A DNA stretch of 64,000 bases, from assembly GCF_040869045.1 (NCBI RefSeq), contig NC_090322.1, forward strand, positions 175,474,672 to 175,538,671. Direction: 5' to 3'. The stretch comes from Eurosta solidaginis. Its lineage: Eukaryota > Arthropoda > Insecta > Diptera > Tephritidae. Below, one piece after another: positions 1 through 11,950 of this stretch; within the stretch, counting starts at the first letter, position 1; every line of letters starts with the position of its first letter. Under the pieces are notes generated by a model, which was not told the DNA's origin, made no database searches, and saw only the letters and a program-made list of their open reading frames with translations. Both the position numbers and the translations under genes were made by a program.

Positions 1-1
1 A

Positions 2-1490
2 GATCATATCAAAACTGTATACTCCAAGTATTTTACTTTGTGTACATCGTGTCGAGTAGAATTGATTCAGTCGGAATCAGGACAACAAATAAAATTTGAT
101 ACATCAATGATATGGAGAGAACCTACTTGCCATTCAATAGAGTGTTATATTTGTCAAACAAAAGTACTTGGTGTTGGAAGATCAAGAAGAGTAACCTATG
201 CCAGCGTACCTACAGTGACATTACCAGTACTACATTCAACGGCAGTTGCGGATCCAGTTCCATTGTCAACAGTAATGTCTGAGTGCGGGGAATCAAGTTG
301 TACTGAATTTCGCATTGGAAACGAGAGAAACGTTCTGTCACAAGCACAACTTAATGATTGGATAAGAGATTTGGAACTATCCAAGGAAAAGGCCGAGATC
401 CACACTTCTCGTATGCAACAATTTAAATTTGTGTCATCTGATGTTAAGGTGATATATTGTAGAACTCGTCACGAACCATTTTCTAAACACTATACCAAGA
501 AAGACAGTATATGCTACTGCAACGACATTCCTGGTTTATTCAAAGAGTTTGGTAAAACATATGATTCAAAAGAGTGGATATTGTTCATAGACAGCAATAA
601 ACTGAGTTTGAAGGCTGCACTATTGCATATTGGTAATAAAAAGCTTTCTATCCCGATTGCACATGCAGTAAATACAAAGGAAACCTACGAGGAAATGCAA
701 AAACTACTCAAATTTATCAATTTCCTCTGCAAGTGGGATAGCCGAGCTCGTAAGGACCACTACGCCAGAAAGGATTTGCCGGTTTACCGTTGGTGTGGAT
801 AACATCAAATACACCCCTCTTGTCAAGAAAGAGAAAATCATACTTCCACCCTTACACATAAAGCTCGGTCTCATTAAAAACTTTGTTAAGGCTTTGGACA
901 AAGAAGGCGAAGCATTCGACTATTTGAAAACAATTTTTCTAGATATTTCTCAAGCCAAGATAAAGGCAGGTATTTTTGTTGGACCACAAATAAAAAAGTT
1001 GATCAACAATAATCAATTCAAAGGACTATTCTCATCAGTTGAGGCAGCAGCGTGAGAATCCTTTGAAAAGTCGTTGCTTCTTTTCTCGGTAGACACAAAA
1101 GCCCTAACTACGAGCAGATAGTGAACGACTTAATCAATAATTATGCGAAAATGGGTAAATATTAAAGGCTTTTTAAAATTAATTTCCCAAAATTCTATAA
1201 CTTGTTTACCTAACTAATATTTTCTTTCCAGGCGTAAATATGTCTTTAAAATTCACTTTCTGCACTCACATTTGAGCTTTTTTCCGGCAAATCTTGGCGA
1301 CGAAAGTGACGAACATGGCGAAAGGTTTCATCAGCAAATGAAATTAATTGAGAATCGATATCAAGGATTCTGGGACGTGGCAATGATGGGTGATTACTGC
1401 TGGTTTCTCATAAGAGAAACCGATCCTAAACTGAATAAGCGTCAAAGTAAAGCACATAATTATTTCGACTACATAGTAAAATCAAATTAA
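2..1490 (+). pseudogene. Broken copy of an uncharacterised arthropod multi-copy protein family
   Basis: The reading frame is open from the window start, so the N-terminus lies off-window. The translation carries blocks that I recognise from a protein family found in many copies in arthropod genomes and without assigned function: FIDSNKLSLKAALLH, WDSRARKDHY, LPPLHIKLGLIKNFVKALDK, and NLGDESDEHGERFHQ followed by RYQGFWDVAMMGDYCW. A GT-AG intron of 77 bp (1155-1231) rejoins the frame at a Met-Gly-Val-Asn stretch. Damage is clear. About 30 residues are missing near 715-735, just before the WDSR block. There is a frameshift near 780, a TGA at 1052-1054, and another frameshift near 1085. The function is unknown, and a domesticated or mobile origin is possible. 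I am confident about the family resemblance from memory and about the breaks from the sequence. Confidence 0.65.
1155..1231 (+). other. Spliceosomal intron in the broken 2-1490 gene
   Basis: The donor GGTAAAT and the acceptor TTTCTTTCCAG bound 77 bp of AT-rich sequence. Joining the flanks keeps the family alignment continuous through a Gly codon split as G|GC. The intron argues that this copy was not made by reverse transcription of a spliced mRNA. Confidence 0.7.
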
Positions 1491-1494
1491 GATA

Positions 1495-2120
1495 AAGATT
1501 GTTAGAATATAGTATAAACATAAATAAATTTAAAAAAAAGTTAAAAATATGGGTAATTTAATTCATAAATTGAACTTTTAACTAAATAGAAACTAAGCAT
1601 AGCTAGATATTTCACTCTTCTTTATACCATACATACGATTTGAGGTATACGTTGAAATTGCGCAACCTGGGTATTTTTATTTGATCGCTTATAACTTACG
1701 TAGTTTTGCATCGATTTTCTTCGATGATAGCATGTATTTTTTCTAATTAAACAGAGCTTTACGGAAAGAAAAAATATCTGGAAAAAAGGTTGTGGTTTTG
1801 GAATGCTGCCCTCGCAAAAAGTAATTTTTTTCATATTTTTTCATAAAAAAAAACAAAAATCTGAAATGATAAGCCAATATCTCGAAAACTGTCTGGTTGA
1901 GCAAAAAACAATGTATAATGCATTTATAGCAAATTTTACCGTCTTTCTGTAAACTTTTTTCCAATTGCTTGACCCGTTCGTGAGACATACGTAATTAAAG
2001 GGAGCCATCTTTTTGGTTTTTTCGAATAACGGTAAATTGCAAATATCTCAAAAACGGTAATATAGAATCAAAAATGAACTCAATTTTCGAAATCAGGGGG
2101 TGGTTTTTCATACGAATTTC
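1495..2120. other. AT-rich stretch without recognisable gene
   Basis: I see long A and T runs and no conserved protein motif on either strand. The last part (about 2030-2120) may be degenerate repeat adjoining the element that follows. Confidence 0.5.
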
Positions 2121-2124
2121 ATAA

Positions 2125-2637
2125 CGCCGTCTCTGGTAAATTTTGGCCGTCGACCAGTGTATTCAATTTTTATTTAGCACATATACAGTAATAAAAGTAA
2201 CGTTCCTGCCAAATTTCATCATGATATCTTCAACGACTGCCAAATTACAGCTTGCAAAACTTTTAAATTACCTTCTTTTAAAAGTGGGCGGTCCCACGCC
2301 CATTGTCAAAAATTTTACTAATTTTCTATTCTGCGTCAAAAGGCAACCCACCGACCAAGTTTCATCGCTTTTTCCGTATTTGGTAATGAATTATCGCACT
2401 TTTTCGGTTTTTCGAAATTTTCGATATCGAAAAATGGGCGTGGTTATAGTCCGATTTCGTTCATTTTAAATAGCGATATGAGATGAGTGCCCAGGAACCT
2501 ACATACCAAATTTCGCAAAATACCTCAAAATTTAATCAAGTTATCGTGTTTACGGACAGACGGACGGACGGGCATGGCTAAATGAATTTCTTTTTTCGCC
2601 CAGATCATTTTGATCAGCTCTGCTCAGCTGAGTATAA
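2125..2637 (+). repeat. Long non-coding repeat, partial copy (3' part)
   Basis: This is one of five copies in the window of a non-coding repeat; the others are at 24921-26686, 28460-30128, 38857-40469 and 61051-62200. This copy keeps only the 3' part. It has the GGGCGTGGTTATAG and GCGATATGAGATGAGTGCC blocks, the ACGGACGG run, and the 3' end CTCAGCTGAGTATAAAAA. It matches the reverse complement of 28460-29010 closely. No ORF is shared between copies. Confidence 0.75.
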
Positions 2638-2984
2638 AAAATTATTGCAACAATAAATATTTAGGTAGGTACAAGTGAAATAAAATACTATTAATGCAGT
2701 AGTCAAGCTTAAAAGCAATAATAATACTATGTCACAACAACAACAGTAACATTTTCGAATTGGCAGAATGGAACGATAACAATATGTCAAGCGCCGAGCC
2801 CCTTTTATTCACAATCTATCCACGAAATATATAACGACCTGAACTTTACCAAAGTGGGCGCTGTTTTGGTTAAAGAAAAAAGTGTCTCATATCATTATTA
2901 TTATTGAGCCTCGATGCAATTTATTAGATCTACTGTGCTTAAACTTTCAGCCTATTACCGTATGTGGAGGCTCTAAATGTACCT

Positions 2985-3190
2985 AAGTACCTCCTGTATT
3001 TCTGCCATGAGAAGCTTCTCAGTGACAACTCACCTGTCTTGCAGATGCCGTTTAGAGTCGGCATAAAACTTGTAGGTCCTGTCCCGCCAATTTGTAGTAA
3101 AAATTAACAGGAGCACGACACAAATTGGGAGAGAAGCTCGGCCTAAAATCTCTTCGGATGTTATCAAGCCTGATATTTATTTTATTTAAA
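2985..3190 (+). repeat. SINE fragment (tRNA-head SINE family, head missing)
   Basis: It contains the SINE body shared with 7086-7325, 8070-8342 and 32941-33269: CTTGCAGATGCCGTTTAGAG, GGCATAAAAC, CCAATTTGTAG, GAGAAGCTCGGCC and AAAATCTCTTCGG. The tRNA-derived head is absent, so this is a 5'-truncated copy. Confidence 0.75.
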
Positions 3191-3249
3191 CACAAAAACA
3201 ACATTTCCAGGCTAGAAATCCAACAAGGAATCATACTTGGTAACAAAAC

Positions 3250-4260
3250 CTACTTTGGATTTGAAAAGGCAATCGAACGGTAAAGTTCCAAAAATCAACG
3301 ACAATATGAGTTAAGATTTGCAACCCTAACTATGTAGAGGAGTCGGCTTAAAGATGCCGAATAAGCAGCCACCCACACTCACTCGCCCAACCTAGCCCGA
3401 CCTTAAACTACCGCTATTCTATAATGAAAGCCTCCTCGTTGCCCAAGTCTGGCTATGACAGTCTAACCAAAACTTGTTTATAGCGATTTGCAACACGACG
3501 CAGTCGCTACAACAACAACAACAACGCAGTCGAACAATGTTGTCATAATTTACTTTTATAAACTGCATGGAAATGGCCTTTGCTACTACAATAACAGTAC
3601 AATCGTCTAAAAAACCAACAAAAATAATATACATATAACCTTAGTCTTGTCGTGTTATGTTATTGTTTTTTTTTATTTAGTTGTGCTATGTATAAAGGAA
3701 GGGCGTAATTGACAAATTGTTACAAAAAAGCTACATTACAATTACTAAGTTAAAAAAAGTTCTTAAACATAAAGGTTTTGAAAAAATATGTACAACCTAA
3801 TACAATTTAAAATAAAAAGCAAAAGTAGGCAAACGTGTGCTATACTGGTTATAATTAATTATTTTTTTTTTTTTACTTGCGAGCAATACCCACCGCGCAC
3901 AGTTCCATAGGCCAAAAATAAAATATCAAAGTGAAAAGTTTGTCACCAAATGTGTCGTTAGCATCTCCTATTAGAACAGCCTTTTAAAAGGTATATTTGT
4001 TTTTTTGTAGTATTCTAACTGTACTCTCTAAGAATAGCTTCAAAAGTGAGGTTATGGTATTAGTTGATTTTTGCAGTGTGAGCAAGTTAAAAATAAAGTG
4101 CACGTTTAAGCTATTTAAAGATACATTAATTATCATTGTATTGAAATAAATAAAAAAATGAATGTTGAAGTCAAAGGTATTTATTTCATTTTGAAATAAT
4201 TTTAGTGTTTTTAGCTTGTTGTGTTTTTTTGTTATTTAAAATTTCACCAGTGCCTTTATT
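3250..4260. other. No gene seen
   Basis: AT-rich sequence with a short CAACAA run at about 3507-3526 and T-rich stretches. It holds no conserved coding motif. Confidence 0.5.
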
Positions 4261-4263
4261 TTA

Positions 4264-5847
4264 TCTTATAACTTTAAACGAGCAATTCTTGTATATTTGT
4301 ACATATGTATATTTGTAAGTTTGTATAGCCGAACGATCTCGGGAACGACTCAACCGATTTAAATAAAATTTTGCACAGAGATAATGTATCACCTTCTAAG
4401 ACTTTCTACCCGGGTGTTGCCACTCAGAATGTTTCACAAGGTTGCCACCTAATCGAAATTTAAAAAAAATTCATGCGATATGCCGATATAGATATCAAAC
4501 GAAAGGTATTTCACTCCGCATTACAATAGGGATATTTTTGAGTAGGGTTGCCATTTATGATTGCCACCTATTCTAAATAAAAAGCAAAATTGCATGAGAT
4601 ATGCCGATATGGGTACCAAAAGAAAAGTATTTCACTCCGCATTACAATAGGGACATTTTTGAGTAGGTTTACCATTTAGGGTTGCCACATATTCGAAATT
4701 AAAAAAAAATTGCATGAGAATTGCCGATATGGGTATCAAACGAAAGATATTTCACTCCGCATTACAATAGGGACATTTTTGAGTAGGTTTGCCACTTAGG
4801 GTTGGTGTAGTTAGACGATATAGTACTCTACTTACTCATATCTTATAACTTTAAACGAACAATTATTGTATATTTGTATGTTTCTATAGCCGAACGATCT
4901 CGGGAACGACTCAACCGATTTAAATGAAATTTTGCACAGAGATAATGTATCACCTTCTAAGACTTTCTACATAGGTATTTCCACTCAGAATGTTTCACAA
5001 GATTGCCACCTATTCGAAATTTAAAAAAAATGGGTTGGGATGGGTAGACGAAATAGTACTATACTTACTCATATTCTATTAAAGCTTTAAAGGAGAATAT
5101 TAAAGTTAAAAATCTTCGTAAAAAAATGTTACAGATGTTTCGACTTAATTTTCTTAATTTCACACACGCTAAAAAAATTGAAATGCAATATCAAGGCACC
5201 GTTGCAAATTCTAGCAAAATATATTTAAATGCATATTTTGGCAAATATGAAATGAATAATTGCAATTTCTCACAGATTACTATTAGAAAGATTTCTCACC
5301 ATAGCAAAAATATATCTCACCATGGTAATTTGCTACCATTGAACACTAGAGGTATATGTATGTTCAATTTGAAAACGACATCTAACCATTTAACTACTTA
5401 CCAACAGATGGCGCTTAGGGAAGTTAGTTGACATTTAATTAAACTAACTGATAGTTGTCATTCGTGACATTTAGAAGTGTTTGGAATGTAATAAAATTGT
5501 GAGACTTTCATAGTGTATAACTAAAAAAAATTTTAAAATGTTAAAATGTTTGAAATTAATAATTCGGCGCATGAAGATACTCGACTTAAATAACTTAGAT
5601 CTCGATTTCACTAATAGTCATAACAATCCCTTATACTATAGGCTGGAATTACCCAATTCAAATTTTTCATTCCAGTTCATTTTGCGGTTAGTGTTTGATA
5701 TTAAAATCAAATATTGGTAAGTAAAAATATATAATATATGTACATATAAAAAATTAGAGTTTGATTAATGATGACATGTAGAACAAAGTATGTTATGCGG
5801 CATACTCGAAGATTGCCGAGCAAAGCTCGGTCGCCCAGGTACTTAGT
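4264..5847 (+). mobile_element. Non-autonomous Helitron
   Basis: The 5' end reads TCTTATAACTTTAAACG after an A, followed by the block GCCGAACGATCTCGGGAACG typical of insect Helitron leaders. Near the 3' end the hairpin GCCGAGC-AAA-GCTCGGT (5816-5832) is followed 11 bases later by CTTAG, where the canonical end is CTAG. There are no terminal inverted repeats and no target duplication, as expected for rolling-circle elements. No Rep/helicase coding sequence is present. The internal structure is odd: the 5' leader is repeated at about 4843-5030. Confidence 0.65.
4439..4805 (+). repeat. Three tandem units of about 120 bp inside the Helitron
   Basis: Three head-to-tail units start near 4439, 4560 and 4680. 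Each has GTTGCCAC, a poly-A stretch, a TGCCGATAT block, TTTCACTCCGCATTACAATA and TTTTTGAGTAGG. The units differ by scattered substitutions. Confidence 0.8.
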
Positions 5848-6300
5848 GTTTATTTGCACAAATATTTCAATTTCAGTTAAAGTTTTATTTGGGCTCCTCA
5901 CCGATCCTCACGTTGGGACTCATATCTTATTATTAGTCAAAGTTTTAAGATTCTAAGGTGTTAATATCAGCTGCCACTTTCTGCCACTAACTATGTTTTG
6001 CGACAGTTTTCTGATAGTGTCACCCTGATAAATTATTTTTGTATGTTAAATGTGCTCACATGTAACATACGACATTATTTTATCCTATCGACGATATGCA
6101 AATGTAAACTTTTATGTGTTTGTTGTTTTGTTATTGTTATGTATGCAAGACCTTTTAATAACCTTACTTTCTTTATTTAATTCTATTAAACATTGTATTT
6201 GCATAAGACACATCTTACCACTTTTCCCCCCACATCTACTTACTTTTTGTATGCATGCGGTGAAAGGGGGTTGTAGTTCGGTATGAAGGTATCACCCGCA
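5848..6300. other. No gene seen
   Basis: AT-rich sequence without a recognisable motif or shared repeat. Confidence 0.4.
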
Positions 6301-7790
6301 CCAAGAGGAAGTGATATGCAAAGTACCGCCAGACGGTAGAAACCCGCGAGAAATCATCGATATTGCAATCGATTCGAGGTGGAAGATCGGCACCTTTTCT
6401 AAGAGGAGCAGAATGTACCCCGCCATATGGCCGCGAAACAGGCCAATAGCATCGAAAATACATAATACGTCTACATCTAGAGCTAGAGAACGTCTACTCT
6501 TCATGCGGAAGATGCAAGAAAAAGGAAGGAAAAATTTGTAGTTTTTCAAAATAGAGAAGGCGACGGATGAAGTTGATAAGTCCAATAAAGGCAGTGTATG
6601 GACTCCCGCTTGCTTGAAGAAGCCAAAGCCAGCTATGGATCCTATGTGCGGTGAAGTGGCAGGACCCGTTGGTCCTGTTACAGCTTAGAGAAACAAAAGC
6701 GTGCGGGCACGTAGTAATTTAGTGGTGAAAAGTACTTCGTATATGGAGCGAATAGTATCAGAGTTGTTGAAAAATACCAAAACTTTTGCAAGTTTAAATT
6801 CACACCTTTGGAGCACGTCCCTAGTCTAACAAAGACGGGAAAGATCGGTCGAGTACTTTTACGCCACCACAATACGAGTAAACAAAAGACGAACCTTAAG
6901 TGTCTGTCTAGGCATTACAGGGATTTCAACAATGTTTCGAAACGGCCAATTGAGTTTGGTATTAATGAAATTGACGTTAGTTCGAAATGGGGTCTATATG
7001 AAGTGGCTAAATTGGGGTATGCTGCAGGCAGGGTTGTATCGCCTCTGCTGTGGACATTGATCGTTAACCTACTTCCTTCCGAAGGTCCTGGGCTGGGGCA
7101 AAGTAACATCAAAAATTTAGAAAAAAATGTTTTCAATTAGAAAAAAGTTTTTCCAAACGGAGTCGCTTCTCGGCAGTGATTTGGCAAACACTCCAAACGT
7201 ATTTCCCTCGTGAACAGCTTTTCATTTAAAATTCATTTGGCTTGCAGATGCCGTTCGGAGTCGGCATTAAAACATGTAGGTCCCGTCCTGCTAATTTGTA
7301 GGAAAATTAAAAGAAGCAAATAAGGTCCCGAGTATAGTTTGTCTTAAGCTTGAAGGAATTACCATGAAAAACAACAGAACATGTAGGAGTAATTCTAGAC
7401 AGCAAATATTTGCGTAAACTCCATGTAGAGGAGACTATGAAGAAAGCTTCAACTGCAAAGAAGAGCGACGAAGCTTAAGGGTTCAGGCCAGCTGAAGTGC
7501 AAACCATATGTTCATAGTTGTATAGCGCATTTTGGCATAGGACAGACAGACCCCATAGTCTCATGTGTGTGCTTCGAGCAACAATAAAGACGGGGAGTTG
7601 GAGCCGGGTTGGCTTCAAAGTAATGGGCGTGGTAGGATCCTAGAAGAAGCTACAAGCTGGCAAATCACTGTAGAATCTTTCAAGCAGGGAAAATAGTAGC
7701 TGTCACTAAAGCAGCAGAAATATTGGATGCATTGTGCTTGAACTGCAGTCGGGGTTTTATACATATACCGATTCAGAACAAAAGTTCCTT
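6300..7790 (+). pseudogene. Decayed non-LTR retrotransposon (RT and RNase H remnants)
   Basis: From about 7018 the translation gives a reverse-transcriptase-like VVSPLLWTLIVNLL block. After an intervening SINE, 7385-7480 gives degraded thumb-region sequence (GVILDS, then HVEETMKKAS read across frames). At 7745-7780 an IYTDSE stretch follows a block resembling AAEIL, which fits the RNase H domain of R1/I-type elements. There are many frameshifts and stops. The part before about 6950 (open stretch 6311-6541) is not recognised and may not belong to the element. The clade cannot be fixed from what remains. Confidence 0.45.
7086..7325 (+). repeat. SINE copy inserted in the non-LTR remnant
   Basis: The SINE body starts at about CAAAGTAACATC and carries CGGAGTCGC, TCGGCAGTG, GCAGATGCCGTTCGGAGTCG and AATTTGTAGG. 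The tRNA-like head is missing and the 3' part is truncated. It separates two pieces of the reverse-transcriptase remnant. Confidence 0.7.
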
Positions 7791-8069
7791 GCAAGTTTTT
7801 TCTTTCCTCTTTTACCTGTTATTCTGAATAAAAAAATTTTGGGAGATTTCGCTTCTTCCTTTCCCCTTATTCTGAATAATGGTGGAAGAATCGAAAACCG
7901 GTTAAGCGAGAAAAGTTGGTATTATGATGTGATGGAAAGGGAGATTTTGATTTTTTAAATTGAAGGAAAAGCTGTAAAATGGTTATGTAAATTGTTTCTT
8001 TAAAGAAAAAACACGAATTTGTACAAATTTATGCTAAACTACAATGATGATATTATACCATAATACTGG

Positions 8070-8342
8070 GTCGAAGAAGTTTTTTCAATTAGAAGAAATT
8101 TTTTCAAAGCGGGGTCGCCCCTCGGCAGTGTTTGACAAGTACTCCGAGTGTATTTCTGCTATGAAAAGCTCTCAGTGAAAACTAATCTGTCTTGCAGATG
8201 CCGTTGGAAGTCGGCATAAAACAAGTAGGTCCGGTCCCGCCAATTTGTAGGAAAAATTAAAAGGAGCACGACGAAAATTGGAAGAGAAGCTCGGTCTAAA
8301 ATCTCTTCGGAGATTATCGCGCCTTACATTTATTTATTTATA
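8070..8342 (+). repeat. SINE copy, 5'-truncated
   Basis: The body blocks AGCGGGGTCGCCCCTCGGCA, GCAGATGCCG, GGCATAAAAC, CGCCAATTTGTAGG and GAAGAGAAGCTCGG occur in the family order. The copy ends in the usual CCTTACATTTATTTATTTAT tail. The head is missing. Confidence 0.8.
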
Positions 8343-8604
8343 ATTTCTTAAACAAACGAAGAAATACGCAGCAAAATATCATTTGGCAAACAGTTATCTT
8401 CGAAAAATTCAAAATTGCTATTCCTTAATTATTGTTCTGCTTAGGAGAAAAGAATTGGACAAACAATCCGCGACAAAAAATTCTGAGAGAATATTTAAAA
8501 TTTGGCTGGTCTACATATTAAAGGAGTAATCTCAAGAGGCGAATGATGCATAAGCATGCTGGTTTCCAAACGGGCACTAAATAGAATTAGCATAAGGATA
8601 AACA

Positions 8605-9014
8605 TATATGTGACCCGGTCTATGAATAGGGGGCTTATGACTCCAAAAAAAAAATTGCGAGGAACAGCTGTTAAAGATAAACAATGCATTTCTTCAGTTT
8701 CTTAGTAGTTTTTCTTTTGCATTATGAACAGTCAAAATGCAAAGCACAAACCAGTTTCTGACCGATATTTTGACTCCATTGCCATCGAAAAAAATGCTAT
8801 CAAAAATATCTGAGGATGTTTCACCAAAGGCTTCATCGTCTTCCATTTGTGCTCTTCTTTCTCTAAATTTTTAGTACACTTCTAAGCAAGTTAGGACTTT
8901 CTAGTTTTCACCACGTGAAAGAGCGCCTCAAAAACTATCAAAACCAGAAAAAAAGTGGACATTTTTTTTTTTTTTGAGTCATAAGCCACCTTTTCATAGA
9001 CCGGGTCACATATA
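8605..9014. mobile_element. MITE with about 48-bp terminal inverted repeats
   Basis: The left end TATATGTGACCCGGTCTATG recurs as an inverted copy at the right end. The match continues through GGCTTATGACTC and a poly-A/poly-T run, with a few mismatches. The element is about 410 bp long. The termini fall in TA-rich sequence, which suits a TA-targeting DNA transposon, but the exact duplication cannot be separated from the repeat itself. The minus strand carries a 50-codon ORF (8846 to 8694) of unknown meaning. Confidence 0.7.
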
Positions 9015-10302
9015 CTGGACTTTTACAGACCTTAAGGGCATACATGGTGGATCGCGCAGGAGCTGACAAAGGGGGCGCAAGTTTCGAACCCTTATTTACG
9101 AATTTCTATGAGTCGTCCTTTAAGTTCATACGAGTTTCACTAGTAATTTAGTTTGAAAATCAACCCATAAATTGAAAATTTAAAATTCATCTTAAAGTCT
9201 CGATAAACAAATCAAAACTCTTTCTGAAAAATTCAAAAAACTGACTTTGGTGGTTTTTTTGGTATATCCATCGCCACAAAGCAAACGTTGCGCCTAAAAC
9301 TATATGACAAGCTAGCGCATAACAATACAATACCAAGCCTGCTGTGAAATTGTTGCCTGTGTAGGTTTACTGTACATTAGGTTGGGTCGATTTGTATGGG
9401 CGAAAGTTAACCGATATCGCGCCATCGATTTTTCGATAAATAAATAAAGGGAGACGTCAAACAGAATACCACAATAAATCAGTATGGAAAATAAGTTCCA
9501 CCATCCAACTATCATTGAGTGAGAATGACAATATTCTTTAAAACTAAAGAGTTGACGGGAACGACGGATTGCCCATCTACCGCTCCAAACACATAGGCGA
9601 AGAGTTGGTAAAAACTACCCATCAACTCGTATACGAAACTTTTGCGAGTAATCGCATGTGACCAGATAAGAGTTTATATTTGCCCTGCTCAATCTACAAG
9701 AATGCCGATTCCGTGAAATCCGTCTGCTTAACATCGCATTAAAGGTTCACTCTAACGCACTGTGCAATGTACGTTGATATGCACTATTTCTTTTTCGACT
9801 TCAGAGCAGCTTTGACAGCGCGAAAAGGGGCTGGCTGTGTACGGTGCTTTGTGCGGATGTAAGTTCTATGAAAAGCTCACCCTGTTATGAACAATTACGT
9901 TGAGAAACATAACGCCGAAGCATTCGAAACCAAACTATGCTTTTGTCATGACGACTAGCTGCCTGCGAAGAATCACTCCTACAAATAAGTGCTACCTTGA
10001 ACAGCAAAAGCAATTGAGAAGGAACGCACAAAATTCTTAGTATATAAATAAGTCCTTAATCGCACTTATCCAAATATATACATAGCTCAGAATAATGGAC
10101 GGCGTGGAAAGAAGAAAGTGAAGCCCTTGGAGTATTCGAGAAAAAATGTGTCAAAAAGGTTTACGGTCAATTCCCTGATGCCAAAGACAAAAGGTTTACG
10201 GTAATTTTTTTAATACCAAAGAGAGCACCTCTATGCAGATATGTATAAACACAGTGTAGTGAAGAAAAAAATAAATTTCAAATAAATTAACCAAAAATAT
10301 GT
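9015..10302 (+). other. No intact gene; weak reverse-transcriptase trace at 9785-9850
   Basis: Around 9788-9840 the plus strand reads FFFDFRAA, then FDSAKRGWL after a one-base shift. This resembles motif A of non-LTR reverse transcriptases. No other motif supports it in the flanks, so it is only a possible relic. Confidence 0.25.
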
Positions 10303-10306
10303 ATAT

Positions 10307-10765
10307 TGTGACGAATATTACCATCTCTAAGGTTATTAAATAAAGGCGCAACAACAGAAACATTAAGCAAGCTACATAAACACAGTAATCAGCATTTGCT
10401 CACATACAGATGTAGTCATCGGTGGAAGTAGTACCCACATATACACGCTCATATGGCTATGCGAGAGGCTATAAACGTGTATCTGTAGCTTATAGCTGGT
10501 AACCAAGTAAAAAATTCTAGCAGAGGAAACGTCTAGACATTTGGGCACAGAGTATAAAAGCAGCGAAAGCTGAGTAATCTGGATTCAGCTTGATTTAAGC
10601 ACGCTATCAGTTGCGAAGTGAAGTTTAATTGCGAAGTACTTTAACAGTAGTCTAATGAAGACCATTTTTGCATTATTGAATATTGGAGTTATTTATTCAA
10701 CAGTTTGGCGATTCCAACATTAGTAGAAGATTTGGAATAAGCGGAATTTCACTAAATTCGTTACA
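10307..10765 (+). mobile_element. Solo LTR, copy a
   Basis: It begins TGTGACGAATATTACC and ends AATTCGTTACA. It contains the TATA-like GAGTATAAAAGCAGCG (10549-10564) about 200 bp before the end. The family's AATAAAGACC poly(A) signal is altered here to TAATGAAGACC. The flanks are atat and agat, a near-match to a 4-bp duplication. It is the first of eight copies in the window, and no internal retroelement sequence accompanies any of them. Confidence 0.7.
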
Positions 10766-11087
10766 AGATATTAAACCTGGAAAAAACTGAGCCAATCACC
10801 CTAATACGTACATTCGTACTTCTAAAAGGCAGGTAAAAAAGTTGAAGATAAGAAATGAGCACATAGTAGGGTACTGCCTCTCTCTGAGATAGTAATAAAC
10901 CAACTCATAAAAATAATAAGTAATAAATATATGCATACAATTTAGAGCATATACACATACAACTACATACATATAAAACTTGATTCTGTATAGATACATA
11001 TAGGGTAATTCGGTAGGTGGTAGAAAACTGAAATTGTATAGTCGACTTCGATAAAAAAATATTGTCTCCTAACATATTTTTGCTATT

Positions 11088-11095
11088 ATCACGTT
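11088..11095 (+). repeat. Left 8-bp target duplication of the outer hAT (ATCACGTT)
   Basis: The identical 8-mer lies immediately outside the right end at 17097-17104. Confidence 0.85.
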
Positions 11096-11872
11096 CAGTG
11101 TTGCATTTTAGCTTTTTTCAAGCTAGATTTGGCTTTTATTTTCTCCGCTTAGCTTGAAAAATTGCGATTTTTGTAAGCTTTTTTTCAGAATTGGTTAGTT
11201 CTTTTTAGCTTTTTTCAAAGTTTTATAAAAACCTAGGTTAACAGTTTGGCATGCCTCTACAAAAAAGCACATAGCAGCTGTTGCTCTCTTTTTCAAGTTC
11301 AAATCAGCCGATAATACCTTTTAAAGGTGACAGTGGCGATAGTAGCCAGGAAGCGAGCAGAACTAGCTAATGCGCTTTACGTAGCTTCACACACAGCTGT
11401 TCGTTCTTCAGATAATTTATCAATAATTCAAAGGAACTCGTTCCACGATTGTGCAATAGCAACAGATATAAAATTGGCTCGATCAGTGCAGTGATTTAAT
11501 TAGAAATGTGCCGTGTCCATATTTTAAAAAGCGGTTAATATCCGACATAGGTAACAATCCATTTAGCTTAATTATAGATGAGTCCATAGACAGACGCGTT
11601 AATAAGTGCCTCGGAATAGTAATAAGATATTATAGTTGCAATAGTAAAGCAATTGTTAACACATTTCTCAAATTATCAGCTATCGAGTATTGCACGGCAA
11701 AAGGATTGACTGCTTCAATTAGGCAGAAATCGAGGCGCAGTAACTTTATTAAAGCAATATCAACCTAAAATCATTTATTTAATAATTTGGGAAAAATTTA
11801 AACAACGTGACATCAGGACGGACAAGTCGACAGCTGTTTCGATTATACCTTGTAAATCGATTCAAAGCCTTT

Positions 11873-11950
11873 TCTCCCGGGAGTGGGAGTCGAACCCGCA
11901 CTCCTACGATAGTTGAAATGGTTACAAACGCATTCAGCTACGTCATGCCT
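11873..11950 (-). repeat. tRNA-like segment with A and B box motifs
   Basis: On the minus strand an A-box-like TAGCTGAATGCG (11929-11940) is followed by the B-box-like GGGTTCGACTCC (11886-11897). This spacing and content are those of an internal RNA polymerase III promoter. The cloverleaf is poor and the segment sits in a dispersed repeat, so I read it as a tRNA-derived SINE region and not a tRNA gene. Confidence 0.6.

Noticed and set aside
6311..6541. 76-codon ORF rich in Arg and Lys
   Set aside because: It has no family signature, and the opposite strand is equally open. It may be part of the decayed element that follows but cannot be assigned.
11873..11950. tRNA gene on the minus strand
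   Set aside because: A and B boxes are present, but the cloverleaf stems are poor and the segment recurs within a dispersed repeat at 42726-43070.
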